Positions 25,688 through 35,289 of a DNA stretch of 44,437 nucleotides are shown piece after piece. The notes beneath the pieces were generated by a model. It saw nothing but the letters and a program-made list of their open reading frames with translations. It made no database searches and was not told where the DNA came from. This stretch comes from Bacteroidota bacterium (GTDB taxonomy: Bacteria > Bacteroidota > Bacteroidia > JAIBAJ01), in the NCBI GenBank assembly GCA_947475205.1, contig CANJNG010000015.1:1-44437 (forward strand), read 5' to 3'. The position numbers and the translations under genes are program-made. Every line of letters begins with the position of its first letter. The first letter of the stretch is position 1.

Positions 25688-26662
25688 CTATGAAAAGCGG
25701 TGTTCTTTTTTGTGAAGCTCTTCGTTTGACAGGGTTTTGAAATAATCGAAAGTGATTCGCAAGCCTTCGGCACGGCTTATTGTAGGCTCCCAATTTAATA
25801 TTTCACGAGCCTTTGTAATGTCGGGACGGCGTTGCTTGGGGTCGTCGGTGGGAAGAGGAAGGCTTATGAGCTTTTGATTGGCTCCTGTTAGTTTCAGAAT
25901 TTCTTCACCAAACTCACGAATGGTTATTTCGCTGGGGTTGCCAATGTTTACGGGTTGTGCATAGTCGCAGAAAAGCAGGCGGCGGATGCCTTCTACTAAA
26001 TCGGCTACATAGCAAAACGAACGGGTCTGACTGCCATCGCCGAACATGGTTAAATCTTCACCACGCAATGCCTGACCGATAAATGCAGGCAACACACGGC
26101 CATCGTTTAGTCGCATCCGAGGGCCGTAAGTGTTGAAAATACGCACAATGCGGGTTTCTACTTTATGATAAGTGTGATAGGCCATTGTTATAGCTTCCTG
26201 AAAACGCTTGGCTTCGTCGTAAACACCGCGGGGGCCGATAGGGTTTACATTTCCCCAATAATCTTCGGTTTGCGGATGCACTAATGGGTCGCCATACACT
26301 TCGGAGGTGGAGGCAACCAAAATACGGGCATTTTTGGCTTTGGCTAAGCCCAACAGATTGTGTGTTCCGAGAGAACTAACCTTTAAGGTTTGAATAGGAA
26401 TCTTCAAATAATCAATGGGGCTGGCGGGGCTGGCAAAATGCAAAATGTAATGCAAATCGCCGGGGATATGGACATACTTGCTTACATCGTGATGATAGAA
26501 TTCAAAGTTTTCGAGCTTAAACAGGTGTTCGATATTGCGGATGTCGCCCGTAATGAGGTTATCCATTGCAATAACGTGAAATCCTTCGGCAATAAACCTA
26601 TCGCAAAGGTGTGAACCAAGAAATCCGGCGGCTCCGGTGATGAGGATGCGTTTTTGAGACAT
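25688..26662 (-). CDS. UDP-glucuronate decarboxylase (UDP-xylose synthase), SDR family
   Basis: A 324-residue extended short-chain dehydrogenase. NAD-binding loop [16 protein letters not shown], then [15 protein letters not shown], then the UXS phrase [20 protein letters not shown]. The catalytic set is [16 protein letters not shown] with [10 protein letters not shown] (Tyr-x3-Lys). [15 protein letters not shown] and [12 protein letters not shown] follow. These are strongly UXS-like, so it should convert UDP-GlcA to UDP-Xyl. It is the first gene of a minus-strand set with WlbB-like (118-bp gap) and WlbA-like genes. Confidence 0.92.
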   Translation of the reverse strand: MSQKRILITGAAGFLGSHLCDRFIAEGFHVIAMDNLITGDIRNIEHLFKLENFEFYHHDVSKYVHIPGDLHYILHFASPASPIDYLKIPIQTLKVSSLGTHNLLGLAKAKNARILVASTSEVYGDPLVHPQTEDYWGNVNPIGPRGVYDEAKRFQEAITMAYHTYHKVETRIVRIFNTYGPRMRLNDGRVLPAFIGQALRGEDLTMFGDGSQTRSFCYVADLVEGIRRLLFCDYAQPVNIGNPSEITIREFGEEILKLTGANQKLISLPLPTDDPKQRRPDITKAREILNWEPTISRAEGLRITFDYFKTLSNEELHKKEHRFS

Positions 26663-26826
26663 TCTGTTAGATGTTTAGACTTTAGATTTCAGCTATTAGA
26701 TTTAAGTAAGAAATAAAGTCCATAGGATGCAAAGGTTGAAATAAACTTCGCTTTGAATTAAGCTAACCGAAAAAACTTTCAACAATGGAGGTTGAATTGT
26801 GTGAAGAGTCTTGAAATTCTTAATGG

Positions 26827-27123
26827 TTATCGGGAAACTTTTTCGCGAAGGCGAAGTACGGATTTAAGTATATTCAGCTTTTGCATCACCCAATTATCCA
26901 CCTTTTCTTTAAAGAACACATAACCCACTATGGAGATTAAAATGTAGGGGATAGCCATTAAATAAAGGATGGCATGGTTTAGCGTAGAGCCAACGCCAGA
27001 GCCGCTTTGAATATTGCTTTTTACATTTGCCCGACACATCGCACATTGAGCAAAAACTTCCGAATCGGATAGAAGGATAAACAATGCCGCAAAAGTTAAT
27101 CCCAAAAGAATAATGCGTTTCAT
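26827..27123 (-). CDS. Hypothetical small membrane protein with CxxC motif
   Basis: A 98-residue protein with a signal peptide (residues 1-24, ending EVFAQ). It is followed directly by CAMCRA, a CxxC pair, and one transmembrane helix (about residues 50-70, LNHAILYLMAIPYILISIVGY). It ends in a Lys/Arg-rich tail. I recall this QCAMCRA layout in other Bacteroidota proteins of unknown role. Metal binding by the CxxC is possible but not shown. A strong -7 element TATTTTTG lies 4 nt upstream of the ATG. Confidence 0.7.
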   Translation of the reverse strand: MKRIILLGLTFAALFILLSDSEVFAQCAMCRANVKSNIQSGSGVGSTLNHAILYLMAIPYILISIVGYVFFKEKVDNWVMQKLNILKSVLRLREKVSR

Positions 27124-27127
27124 CCGG

Positions 27128-27135
27128 CAAAAATA
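27128..27135 (-). promoter_or_regulatory. -7 element TATTTTTG
   Basis: A perfect TAnnTTTG match on the minus strand, 4 nt before the ATG at 27123. Expected transcript would be leaderless or nearly so. Confidence 0.45.
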
Positions 27136-27194
27136 GTTTGTTTAGGCGGTATTTCTGAAAGGGGAAACGATATTTTCTGTTTTCAATTAAATCC

Positions 27195-27202
27195 TACTTT
27201 CG
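27195..27202 (+). promoter_or_regulatory. -7 element TACTTTCG for the M13 peptidase gene
   Basis: TACTTTCG, one mismatch from TAnnTTTG, 17 nt before the ATG at 27220. Same variant as upstream of the gldH operon. Confidence 0.4.
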
Positions 27203-27219
27203 CCTCTTCAAAATTCGTA

Positions 27220-29247
27220 ATGCAAAAATTAATTCTTCCGGCAGGTCTTGCCCTGCTTGCCCTTTCATCTTGTAATAATTCCGAGAAAAAAGAAACTCAG
27301 CAATTTCTCATAACAGCCAATATGGATAGCACCGTAAGGCCTGCCGACAATTTCTATAACTATATGAATGGTGGCTGGTTTAAAACCGCCGTTATTCCCG
27401 AAACCGAAAGCGGAATGGGTTCTTTCTTAGATATTGATAACCGAACTAAAGCGAATCTTCGTACCATATTTAACGATTTAGCAAAAGCCAGCCCGAAAGA
27501 AGGAACGATTGAACAACAGGTAGCCGATTTTTATGCCTCGGGAATGGATAGCGTGGCCATTGATAAATTGGGCTACGAACCTGCAAAACCGTATCTGAAA
27601 AAGATTGACGAAATTAAAGATATCAAAGGCATTGTAAATTTTGTGGCCGAGGAGCAAACTTCAGCAAACCAATTACTTTTTGCCATATATATTGGTCCCG
27701 ATGAAAAGAATAGTGCTGTAAATATCCCATCCTTTTATCAAGGAGGTTTGGGTTTGCCCGACAGAGATTACTATTTCAACCAAGACCCTGCTACAAAGCA
27801 GGTGGTAGAAGCTTACAAAACTTATCTTAAAAAGCTGTTTACGCTTTCAGGTGTTGATGAAAAGACCGCCGCAAATAATGTAGAACAGGTTTACACCCTC
27901 GAAGTGCAAATGGCTAAATCGCATTCTACCAATGTTGAGTTACGAGACCCGCAAACAAATTACCACAAAACGGCTGTATCTGCCCTAAATAGTTCTATGC
28001 CTAACATTGGATGGAATGCCATGTTAGCCACTATGAAAGTTAAAACAGATTCGGTAAACATTGGGCAACCTAAATATTTCAGTACGGTAAATGGTTTGTT
28101 GAAATCAACCTCCATCGACACTTGGAAACTCTATTTAAGAGCACACTATTTAGATGAAGTAGCCAATGCTCTGAGCAGCGATTTTGTAAACGCCAGCTTT
28201 GATTACAACGGCAAAGCACTCATGGGGAAAAAGCAGCTGAAACCACGCTGGGAACGTATGATTAACAACACCGATGCCGCATTGAGCGAAGCCCTTGGTC
28301 AATTATATGTAAAGAAATATTTTACCGAAGATGCCAAAAACAGAATGCTTGAGTTAATCAACAATCTGCAAAAAGCATTTGAGGTAAAAATCGATAATCT
28401 GGATTGGATGGGTAATAAAACCAAGGTTCAGGCTAAAGAAAAGCTTCACACTTTCCTGAAGAAAATTGGTTACCCCGACAAATGGAAAGATTACAGCAAA
28501 GTGAAAATCAGTAAAGGTGATTTCTTTAACAATTTGATAGCCTGTAGCCACAATGAATACGACTTTCAAGTAGGTAAAATTGGCAAAGCCGTTGACCGCA
28601 CTGAATGGGGAATGACTCCATCTACAGTGAACGCCTACTACAATCCTACTATCAACGAAATAGTTTTCCCTGCCGGAATCTTGCAGTTTCCTTTCTTCGA
28701 CCTTCAAGCCGACGATGCCATTAATTATGGTGGGATTGGTATGGTGATAGGCCACGAAATGACTCACGGATTTGATGACCAAGGGGCACAATACGACAAG
28801 GTTGGCAATATGCGTAATTGGTGGACTACCGAAGACGAAACCAAATTTAAAGAAAAGGGAAAAGCCGTGGTAGAACTTTACAACGGTTTTACAGTGTTGG
28901 ATTCTGTTCACGTTAAAGGTGAACTTACACTTGGTGAAAATATTGCCGATATGGGTGGAATTGCCATTGCTTATGATGCTTTTAAAATGACCAAACAAGG
29001 TCAGGATACTACCCGCATTGACGGCTTTACGCCCGACCAACGTTTCTTCCTATCCTATGCCCAAATTTGGAGAAGCAAAATGAAGGATGAAGCTATGCGT
29101 CAGCGTATAAACACCAATCCTCACTCTCCTGCTGAATACCGGGTGTTGGCTCCCTTGATGCACTTCGAGCCTTTCTATAAAGCATTCGATGTGAAAGAAG
29201 GCGATAAAATGTTTGTAGCTGCCGACAAGCGGATTAAGATTTGGTAA
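27220..29247 (+). CDS. M13 family zinc metallopeptidase (neprilysin/PepO-like) lipoprotein
   Basis: A 675-residue exported endopeptidase. Residues 1-18 form a lipoprotein signal ending ALSSC, so it is probably anchored to a membrane. An M13 N-terminal domain (DNFYNYMNGGWFKTAVIPE) leads to the catalytic domain: AYYNPTINEIVFPAGILQFP, then the zinc helix VIGHEMTHGFDDQGAQYD (HExxH, near residues 512-516), then LTLGENIADMGGIAIAYDAF (third zinc ligand Glu). The end NTNPHSPAEYRVLAPLMHFEPFYKAFDVKEGDKMF is typical, while the last residues are IKIW where many members have CxxW. It probably degrades peptides in the periplasm. An SRPBCC gene follows after 26 bp. Confidence 0.93.
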   Translation: MQKLILPAGLALLALSSCNNSEKKETQQFLITANMDSTVRPADNFYNYMNGGWFKTAVIPETESGMGSFLDIDNRTKANLRTIFNDLAKASPKEGTIEQQVADFYASGMDSVAIDKLGYEPAKPYLKKIDEIKDIKGIVNFVAEEQTSANQLLFAIYIGPDEKNSAVNIPSFYQGGLGLPDRDYYFNQDPATKQVVEAYKTYLKKLFTLSGVDEKTAANNVEQVYTLEVQMAKSHSTNVELRDPQTNYHKTAVSALNSSMPNIGWNAMLATMKVKTDSVNIGQPKYFSTVNGLLKSTSIDTWKLYLRAHYLDEVANALSSDFVNASFDYNGKALMGKKQLKPRWERMINNTDAALSEALGQLYVKKYFTEDAKNRMLELINNLQKAFEVKIDNLDWMGNKTKVQAKEKLHTFLKKIGYPDKWKDYSKVKISKGDFFNNLIACSHNEYDFQVGKIGKAVDRTEWGMTPSTVNAYYNPTINEIVFPAGILQFPFFDLQADDAINYGGIGMVIGHEMTHGFDDQGAQYDKVGNMRNWWTTEDETKFKEKGKAVVELYNGFTVLDSVHVKGELTLGENIADMGGIAIAYDAFKMTKQGQDTTRIDGFTPDQRFFLSYAQIWRSKMKDEAMRQRINTNPHSPAEYRVLAPLMHFEPFYKAFDVKEGDKMFVAADKRIKIW

Positions 29248-29273
29248 CTATTGTTTTGTCTTAGGCTTCATGA

Positions 29274-29729
29274 ATGACAACAGAAATTTTAGTTACTGCT
29301 CCCGACTGTGAGATTGTAAGTACGCGAACAATTAACTTTTCAAGAGAACTTGTTTATCGGGCCTGGACCGAACCTAACCATCTGAAAAACTGGTGGGGCC
29401 CGGCAGGTTTCACTAACACGTTTAGTGAGTTTGATTTTCGTGTAGGCGGAAGGTGGAGTTTCATTATGCACGGTCCAGACAAAGGAAATTACCCCAACGA
29501 ATGTGAGTTTATCAAAATAGAAAGACCCTCACTTATTGCGTGGAAACGCCATTCAAAACCACTATTTCAAGTTCTTGCAACTTTTGAAGAATTGGAGGCC
29601 GAGAAAACAAAAATTGTTTTTAAAATGCTTTTTGAAACAGCCAATGAATGCGGGAAATTAAGGCCTTTTGTAGTGGACAAAAACGAAGAAAATTTTAACA
29701 GGTTGGAGAGAATATTAGAACATTTATAG
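29274..29729 (+). CDS. SRPBCC / AHSA1-domain protein
   Basis: A 151-residue cytoplasmic protein of the SRPBCC superfamily, Aha1-C-like (AHSA1) group. The signature is clear: TRTINFSRELVYRAWTEPNH, LKNWWGPAGFTNTFSEFDFR, then VGGRWSFIMHGPDKGNYPNE and IERPSLIAWKRHS. Such proteins form a hydrophobic pocket for small ligands; some act in stress or toxin-related regulons, but no ligand can be named. The ATG at 29274 follows the M13 gene by 26 bp, so they may be transcribed together. Confidence 0.88.
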   Translation: MTTEILVTAPDCEIVSTRTINFSRELVYRAWTEPNHLKNWWGPAGFTNTFSEFDFRVGGRWSFIMHGPDKGNYPNECEFIKIERPSLIAWKRHSKPLFQVLATFEELEAEKTKIVFKMLFETANECGKLRPFVVDKNEENFNRLERILEHL

Positions 29730-29758
29730 GAAAAAGATGTGTTCTTTAGATTTTACAC

Positions 29759-31213
29759 TTACTCCAATTCCTTCGCCTTCACAATCCGATAAATCCCTTT
29801 TAAACTAATCAGATTAGTAGCAAACGCGACGGCCATTGTAAATAAGCCGCAAATAAGCAAATTGATTATCCAAACAAAAGGCAGAAATTTGGAAGCAATA
29901 TAAATTCCGAAGATGCAAAGAAGTGCATAACCTAATAATAGGAAAATAAACGAATAGTCGGTCTTTACTTTGAACTTGCTTCGCACAATAAACATCTGTG
30001 CCAAGCTATTAAACGCTTGGGTGGATAGACTTGCAATTGCTGCACCTTGTGCCTTTAGGATGGGAATTAAAATAATATTCAAAATTACGTTGATGCTCAT
30101 ACTCACGAAAGCAATTATATTCAGTTCACGTAAACTGCCATTGGCAGTAAGCAAAGTTCCATAAACGTAAGAAGAGCATATCGGCAGAAAGCAGGCCATC
30201 AATAAGGGTAATATCATAATGGACTCTTCGCCGGCTTTGGGATAGAGCATCAGCATAATTTCCCGATTATAGGCTATACTTATGCCTACTAAAATAAGTG
30301 CAGGGATAAACAACAATCGAAAAGCTAACTGACTAATGTCGCTTACCTTTTCTTTGTGCTTCAGCATTCGGGAGAAGAGCGGAAGCAGCAATACCGAAAA
30401 TAAATACGCAATCATATTTGCACTATCTAAAAGGCGATATGCTTGGGCGTAAATACCAGATTGTTCTGCTCCATCGGGTAAAAGATAAAGTAGCATAACC
30501 GTATCGATTCGGTTGTAAAATGCCATTAATAGAATCAGCACCGCAAACGGAAAGCTCTGCCTCATAATAATCCGAAGCATTATCGGATTCCACTTTAGCT
30601 TTTTCAGTCTCGACTTCTTCACCACAATTACTAAGGTTACTAAGGCAGTAATAGTGTAACATAGTGTTTGAATGAAAATGAAATGTTCTACAGTAAAGTT
30701 TGCCCCTGTTTTAGCTGAAAACAGAATTCCCCCACAAATAATAATCATAAGCAACCTATCGAGTACTGAAATAAAACTATCGGTTCTGAAAAGCTGCAAC
30801 CCGGCGATATTCGACCGCAAATAAAGAATAAGCGAAAGCAAAAATTGATTACATCCTAACCAGAAAAGCATCCAAATCTTTCGGGAATCGTAACCAAACG
30901 CAAATCCAACGGCGATGAGAATAACCATATAAACCGCGGCCAGCATAAACTTCAGCACCACTAAGGACGACAGGTGTTTGTTAAGCAGAAAGCTGTGTTG
31001 CGAAATGTTTCGGTTGTTAAAATTGGTAATACCTAAATCCAACAAAATATTCATTACTAAACTGAGATTGAACAGGGCGAAATACAGCCCATATTCTTCT
31101 GCACCAACCAAATTTTGAATCTCCCTGTCAATTCCAAGAATCCAAAACGGCTTTATCAGCAGATTGAGAGCCAGCAATAAAGCAAGGTTGGTAACGAATT
31201 TCTTTTTCGACAT
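29759..31213 (-). CDS. Oligosaccharide flippase family (Wzx-like) membrane protein
   Basis: A 484-residue integral membrane protein with about 12-14 transmembrane segments. It belongs to the polysaccharide transporter (PST/MOP) superfamily by its layout and by segments such as FALFNLSLVMNILLDLGITN near residue 50 and FYNRIDTVMLLYLLPDGAEQSGIYAQAYRL in the middle. It should move lipid-linked sugar units or similar across the inner membrane. It starts 4 bp after the response regulator stop, so they form an operon. The UXS/WlbAB genes 3-6 kb away could supply the sugars; this is inference. Confidence 0.85.
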   Translation of the reverse strand: MSKKKFVTNLALLLALNLLIKPFWILGIDREIQNLVGAEEYGLYFALFNLSLVMNILLDLGITNFNNRNISQHSFLLNKHLSSLVVLKFMLAAVYMVILIAVGFAFGYDSRKIWMLFWLGCNQFLLSLILYLRSNIAGLQLFRTDSFISVLDRLLMIIICGGILFSAKTGANFTVEHFIFIQTLCYTITALVTLVIVVKKSRLKKLKWNPIMLRIIMRQSFPFAVLILLMAFYNRIDTVMLLYLLPDGAEQSGIYAQAYRLLDSANMIAYLFSVLLLPLFSRMLKHKEKVSDISQLAFRLLFIPALILVGISIAYNREIMLMLYPKAGEESIMILPLLMACFLPICSSYVYGTLLTANGSLRELNIIAFVSMSINVILNIILIPILKAQGAAIASLSTQAFNSLAQMFIVRSKFKVKTDYSFIFLLLGYALLCIFGIYIASKFLPFVWIINLLICGLFTMAVAFATNLISLKGIYRIVKAKELE

Positions 31214-31216
31214 TCT

Positions 31217-31903
31217 TTACGCTGAATATTTATAGCCCACTCCCCTCACAGAAATAAAATGCTTGGGGTTTTTAGGGTCTTGCTCAAACATTTTCCGAAA
31301 ATCTACAATTAAATTGTCAATCGTTCGGGTGTTTGGGTAGGAATTATAGCCCCACACCGAATCAATTATTTGGTCGCGGCTTATTACTTCATTCTTCCGT
31401 TCTATCAAGAGTTTCAGAAACATAATTTCTGTTTTGGAAAGCGTGTGGCGTTGGCCTTTCACATCCTGCACTTCGTAACTGGTGAAATTTATTTTACAGC
31501 CGTCAAATTCATATTCAGATGTGTTTCCAAAGGACTTATTTCTCTTCAATAAAAGTTGAACTCTGAGCAAAAGTTCTTCTAAATCAAATGGTTTTGCCAA
31601 GTAATCATCAGCACCTATTTTGAGGCCGAAAACCCTATCTTCACTACTATTTTTGGCTGTTATAAACAGAATTGGGACATTATTATTCTCTAATCGCAAC
31701 GTTTGGCAAATGGTAAAACCATCCACTTCGGGCAGCATTACATCAAGCAAAACCAAATCGAACTTGCGGCGGCGAATTTCAGAAAGTGCCTGCGAACCTG
31801 TGATGGCCGTGTGAACTGTATAGCCTTCCAACTCCAAATTGAGTTGAATTATATCCAATAAACTTTCTTCATCGTCCACCAATAAAATAGAAGCCTGCTG
31901 CAC
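31217..31903 (-). CDS. OmpR/PhoB-type response regulator
   Basis: A 228-residue two-component response regulator. The start is a GTG at 31903 (MQQASILLVDDEESLL). The receiver domain (residues 1-120) has the acidic pair DDEES, the phosphoacceptor Asp in LVLLDVMLPEVDGF (near residue 53) and the Lys in DDYLAKPFDLEELLL. The C-terminal 100 residues are a winged-helix DNA-binding domain: LSKTEIMFLKLLIERKNEVI, then NTRTIDNLIVDFRKMFEQDP and FISVRGVGYKY. No histidine kinase is adjacent on this side; the sensor-like 7TM-DISM gene upstream lacks a kinase. It precedes the flippase by 4 bp. Confidence 0.93.
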   Translation of the reverse strand: MQQASILLVDDEESLLDIIQLNLELEGYTVHTAITGSQALSEIRRRKFDLVLLDVMLPEVDGFTICQTLRLENNNVPILFITAKNSSEDRVFGLKIGADDYLAKPFDLEELLLRVQLLLKRNKSFGNTSEYEFDGCKINFTSYEVQDVKGQRHTLSKTEIMFLKLLIERKNEVISRDQIIDSVWGYNSYPNTRTIDNLIVDFRKMFEQDPKNPKHFISVRGVGYKYSA

Positions 31904-31978
31904 CGTGCAAAGTAAATCGTTTTAGTGGCTCGTAAGACTGAGTTGAGATTAGAATAAAACCATTTAAATACAGAATAG

Positions 31979-33598
31979 CTATTGCTGATTCTTAAAATCG
32001 CTGGGAGAAATACCAGTTTGTTTTTTAAACACCGAATGGAAATTGGTTCGTGAGCCAAATCCCGCCATACTTGCGATGGCTTCTAAGGTATATTTATCGG
32101 CAGCCGATGAAAGCAGCAGGGTTTTGGCTTCATCAACCCGCAGTTCATTAAGCCATTCGGAGAAATTCTTTTTTGCAATGGTATTTATTGCCCGCGATGC
32201 TCTCGAAAAAGGAACTCCAGCTTCTTTAGCTAAGTTTTGCAATCCAATTTCGTGGTCTGTAAAACGCTTATCTTTCAGTAAGATTTGTTCTAACTGTGAA
32301 AAATCGGTTTCTAAAAGTTCTATGGGGAAATTGTGGCGTGAGGAAACCTCAATACTTAATGCTTCCTGTACATCTGTTTTTGAATGAAGATTTTGCCATT
32401 CGGGGAGCATCTTTCGCAGATAATCTTTGTGGTGTGAAAATCGTAATTCCTGCACAAAATGAAAACGGCTTTGTCGCCTCAAAAAGTAAATAGTGAAGCC
32501 CAATAGTGTGGTTACTTCCAGCACATAGCCAATCGGAAAAGCATAGTTAATGGCGGTGGAATAAGGTATTATGCCAAAATTAATTCCAAAAATATAAAAG
32601 GCTCCCAAAATGGGGAATGACACCGAAGTGAGTACACCATATGCCGGTCTGTATTTATTGATAACGCAATAGATGATTTCGGCCAATCCTGAGAAGAGAT
32701 AAAAATACATGGTGAAAACAGTTACCACTCCAGCAATATCAGTAAAGCCTATATTGCTAATAAGCACAATGGCTGCAATAGCTATCGGCATAAAGTAAAA
32801 GAGTCCTTTCCTTAACCTTACAGGAAACAGGCCGCGGAGGTTGGAAATTTTCAATACTTGCGTACAAAAAAGCCAGAAAAAGAAAATAGCCACCAATTGA
32901 ATAAGCCCCTTTCCAAGAAAGGCTAAATAGGGGTAATTGGGCCATAAATAATGGTAAGCATAGCCCATTGTTTGAAGTTGAAAGATTATGAAACCTGTTA
33001 AATAGAGTGCATAATACCCTAGGAGTGCTTGCCGGGTAGAAAGTGCTACCACCAAGGAAACGATTAGCACATTCACTAAAATACCCATAAATATAACGTT
33101 AAACCAAGTTTCCTTTCCTTCCCAATCTTCAAATTCCTTTTCATCAAAAACAAAGTAATTGGTGGTGAGTGAACCGGCCCGAATTCCCAATTTGGTGAAT
33201 AGTTCAAAGTGCTGATGTTGTGCCAATTTAATGGGAAGCACAAAGCATTCGGTTTCATAACGGCGGGTCCTGAATGGAAAAGCCAATCCGGTTTGAGCAA
33301 TGAAGATAGGATAATGAGCTCCCTTCTCCCAGTATTCAACTGTATCAATGTATGAATTGGCCAATACCCAATAACACACTACTGAATCGGATTTCAGGTT
33401 TGTGATAGAAGTTTTAAGCCATACTGTCGGGGGGTTGAACCCTACGCTTAGTCCTGCTTTTGTAATATCTGTTTCGGGTGATATGCTTGAAAACGGACTA
33501 TTGGTTCTGAAAACCTTGTAGCGGCATGTAGAATCTTGAGCCGATGCTTGACAGTAGCAAACTATCAAAGCTAGTAAAAGGACTATTCGCACATTCAT
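31979..33598 (-). CDS. 7TM-DISM sensor with C-terminal AraC-type DNA-binding domain
   Basis: A 539-residue membrane-bound regulator. I choose the ATG at 33598 (MNVRIVLLLALIV) because it starts a signal peptide (ending ASAQ) and lies 17 nt after a promoter-like element; the frame is open 54 nt further. Residues about 20-160 form the extracytoplasmic 7TMR-DISMED2-type beta domain (TVWLKTSITNLKSDS). Residues about 170-380 have seven transmembrane helices. The last 130 residues are an AraC/XylS DNA-binding domain: LQNLAKEAGVPFSRASRAIN and YTLEAIASMAGFGSRTNFHSVFKK. It should sense a ligand outside and act on DNA at the membrane. Adjacent response regulator is co-directional (75 bp). Confidence 0.88.
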   Translation of the reverse strand: MNVRIVLLLALIVCYCQASAQDSTCRYKVFRTNSPFSSISPETDITKAGLSVGFNPPTVWLKTSITNLKSDSVVCYWVLANSYIDTVEYWEKGAHYPIFIAQTGLAFPFRTRRYETECFVLPIKLAQHQHFELFTKLGIRAGSLTTNYFVFDEKEFEDWEGKETWFNVIFMGILVNVLIVSLVVALSTRQALLGYYALYLTGFIIFQLQTMGYAYHYLWPNYPYLAFLGKGLIQLVAIFFFWLFCTQVLKISNLRGLFPVRLRKGLFYFMPIAIAAIVLISNIGFTDIAGVVTVFTMYFYLFSGLAEIIYCVINKYRPAYGVLTSVSFPILGAFYIFGINFGIIPYSTAINYAFPIGYVLEVTTLLGFTIYFLRRQSRFHFVQELRFSHHKDYLRKMLPEWQNLHSKTDVQEALSIEVSSRHNFPIELLETDFSQLEQILLKDKRFTDHEIGLQNLAKEAGVPFSRASRAINTIAKKNFSEWLNELRVDEAKTLLLSSAADKYTLEAIASMAGFGSRTNFHSVFKKQTGISPSDFKNQQ

Positions 33599-33615
33599 AT
33601 CGGGCAGATTCAGGG

Positions 33616-33648
33616 CGAAATTAGTCTTAAAACATATTTCAGGACAAA
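33616..33648 (-). promoter_or_regulatory. Promoter-like element for the 7TM-DISM gene
   Basis: Minus-strand TTTTG, 21 nt, then TAATTTCG (33623-33616), a one-mismatch -7 element, 17 nt before the ATG at 33598. Confidence 0.4.
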
Positions 33649-33781
33649 ACAAATCCTTTATTACGACAGGCTACCGCTAACATTGCACAAAATCCATATA
33701 AAACATGAATACACTTTTACAAGTTCAACTCGGGCTTATTTCCGGAACTTCGATGTAAGAAGTATCGGGTTACAGCGTTTA

Positions 33782-34318
33782 TTACTTGCTTTCAAAAAAG
33801 CTAAAGTTTACCTTTCCGTAATTGCGGTGTTCGGTGAAAAACGGGTGGGTAGAGAAATCCACGCGAGGAGAATGTTCAACAATTAGCAAACCATCATCGG
33901 CCAAGACCTTTGCTGCAAATATGGCATCGGGCAATTCAGTGATTGTTTCTAATGTGTAAGGCGGATCGGCAAATATTAAGTCGAATTTTCCGCTTATTTG
34001 ATTTAAGAAGGAAAACACTTCGGCCTTGGTGGTGGAAATTTCTTTTATGTTGAGTTTTGCGGATGTCTCCTTGATGAATTTCAGACAGCCCGAATCATTG
34101 TCCACCGCCAATAAGCGAGGGCATCCTCTGCTTACAAATTCAAAGGAAATGCTTCCCGTTCCTGAAAACAAATCCAGAACCGATGTTTCTTCAAAATCAA
34201 TACGATTCATCAGGATATTGAAGAGTGCTGTTTTAGCAAAATCGGTTGTTGGCCTAACGGGTAAGCCTGCCGGGGGATGAAGGGTTCTTCCTTTGAATTT
34301 TCCGCTGATTATTCGCAA
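33782..34318 (-). CDS. rsmD: 16S rRNA (guanine(966)-N(2))-methyltransferase
   Basis: A 178-residue SAM-dependent enzyme that methylates G966 of 16S rRNA. The RsmD start MRIISGKFKGRTLHPPAG is present. So are RPTTDFAKTALFNIL, the SAM motif VLDLFSGTGSISFEFVSRG and the catalytic LIFADPPYTLE (DPPY). The length is usual. Its start overlaps the end of the DUF3822 gene by 10 bp, showing translational coupling. This gene pair is common in Bacteroidota. Confidence 0.95.
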   Translation of the reverse strand: MRIISGKFKGRTLHPPAGLPVRPTTDFAKTALFNILMNRIDFEETSVLDLFSGTGSISFEFVSRGCPRLLAVDNDSGCLKFIKETSAKLNIKEISTTKAEVFSFLNQISGKFDLIFADPPYTLETITELPDAIFAAKVLADDGLLIVEHSPRVDFSTHPFFTEHRNYGKVNFSFFESK

Positions 34319-35169
34319 TGATTTAAAAAATAGAGTAAGTCGAACTGTTGTGATGGGACGCTTTGCAAGGCCGGTGAAAAATAGAATCCTGCTGTTTTAG
34401 GAGCAAAATTTATTTGATAAATATATTTTCTCAGTAATTCATGAAGTCCATCGTTTTCGTGAATGGAGCCGGAAACTTCGAGGGTAGTTTGTTGAGCATC
34501 TTCGCCTAATTGCTGCAAGGTAAACAATAAATAGTAGGCAGCTTCATCGGGAGTGGAATAAGAAAAGGTATTGCAAAATTGCATTTGCTTGTTTTTTATT
34601 ACCGAAAGTATCATGTTTCGGCCATCAAGCCAAACGTGGATGGTTGTCTCCAACAAAAAACTCTTTTGCAAAAAACAAACGGGAAGTGCTAAAATCTTAG
34701 CAATAGGAAATGTTTTCTTTGCCCAATCTAGAGCCTTTTGAGGAACAGCCATGAGGCAATCTGCATCTAACCGTGGAAAAGGATAGGTTTGCAATGATTC
34801 AGCAAATGCTACCTTAAAATGATTCTTTACCAGTAATTGCTTATCAATGCTTGCACTTAATTGATGTGGAATGAAAAGATTCTTTGCAAAGAAGAAAGCC
34901 AGCTTTACTTGATGGAAGGGAAGGCTTAACCAAGGCTCGATGTTGTTTAAACTTTGCAGCAATTCCTGTTTGGTGAAGAAATCCTGATGCTCGGCTTCGA
35001 ATTCTTTTACCCCCAAAAGCGTTTGGCGTTGAATATCGAGCACTGCAAATTGTATTCGATGTGCAGAAACTAATACGCTCAGGCTGTAATTAGCAACTGC
35101 TGCAGGAGTAAACGCAGCATCTACAATTGCTAATGTCTGCTTGATTACAATTTCTGGCCCTTGACTCAT
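34309..35169 (-). CDS. DUF3822 family protein
   Basis: A 286-residue cytoplasmic protein of the Bacteroidota-specific DUF3822 family. The start matches the family pattern: YSLSVLVSAHRIQFAVLDIQ, followed by PFHQVKLAFFFAKNLFIPHQ and a beta-rich actin-like fold (FLLETTIHVWLDGRNMILSV, FCNTFSYSTPDEAAYYLLFT). An ASKHA-like fold is expected but not provable by eye. It overlaps rsmD by 10 bp. The function is unknown. Confidence 0.85.
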   Translation of the reverse strand: MSQGPEIVIKQTLAIVDAAFTPAAVANYSLSVLVSAHRIQFAVLDIQRQTLLGVKEFEAEHQDFFTKQELLQSLNNIEPWLSLPFHQVKLAFFFAKNLFIPHQLSASIDKQLLVKNHFKVAFAESLQTYPFPRLDADCLMAVPQKALDWAKKTFPIAKILALPVCFLQKSFLLETTIHVWLDGRNMILSVIKNKQMQFCNTFSYSTPDEAAYYLLFTLQQLGEDAQQTTLEVSGSIHENDGLHELLRKYIYQINFAPKTAGFYFSPALQSVPSQQFDLLYFLNHCE

Positions 35170-35289
35170 TTCTTAATCCGGCAAATTTAACATTCCATTC
35201 CGGTGCTGGGGGAAATAATGTGAAATGATGAATTGTTCATCCTGACTGTTTACACAATCTACTTGACAACTCCCCGTAATTCAAATGTT

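Noticed and set aside
28354-29040. 228-codon minus-strand frame opposite the M13 peptidase gene
   Set aside because: The plus-strand M13 gene has all zinc-binding motifs over the same stretch; this frame lacks a believable start and domain.
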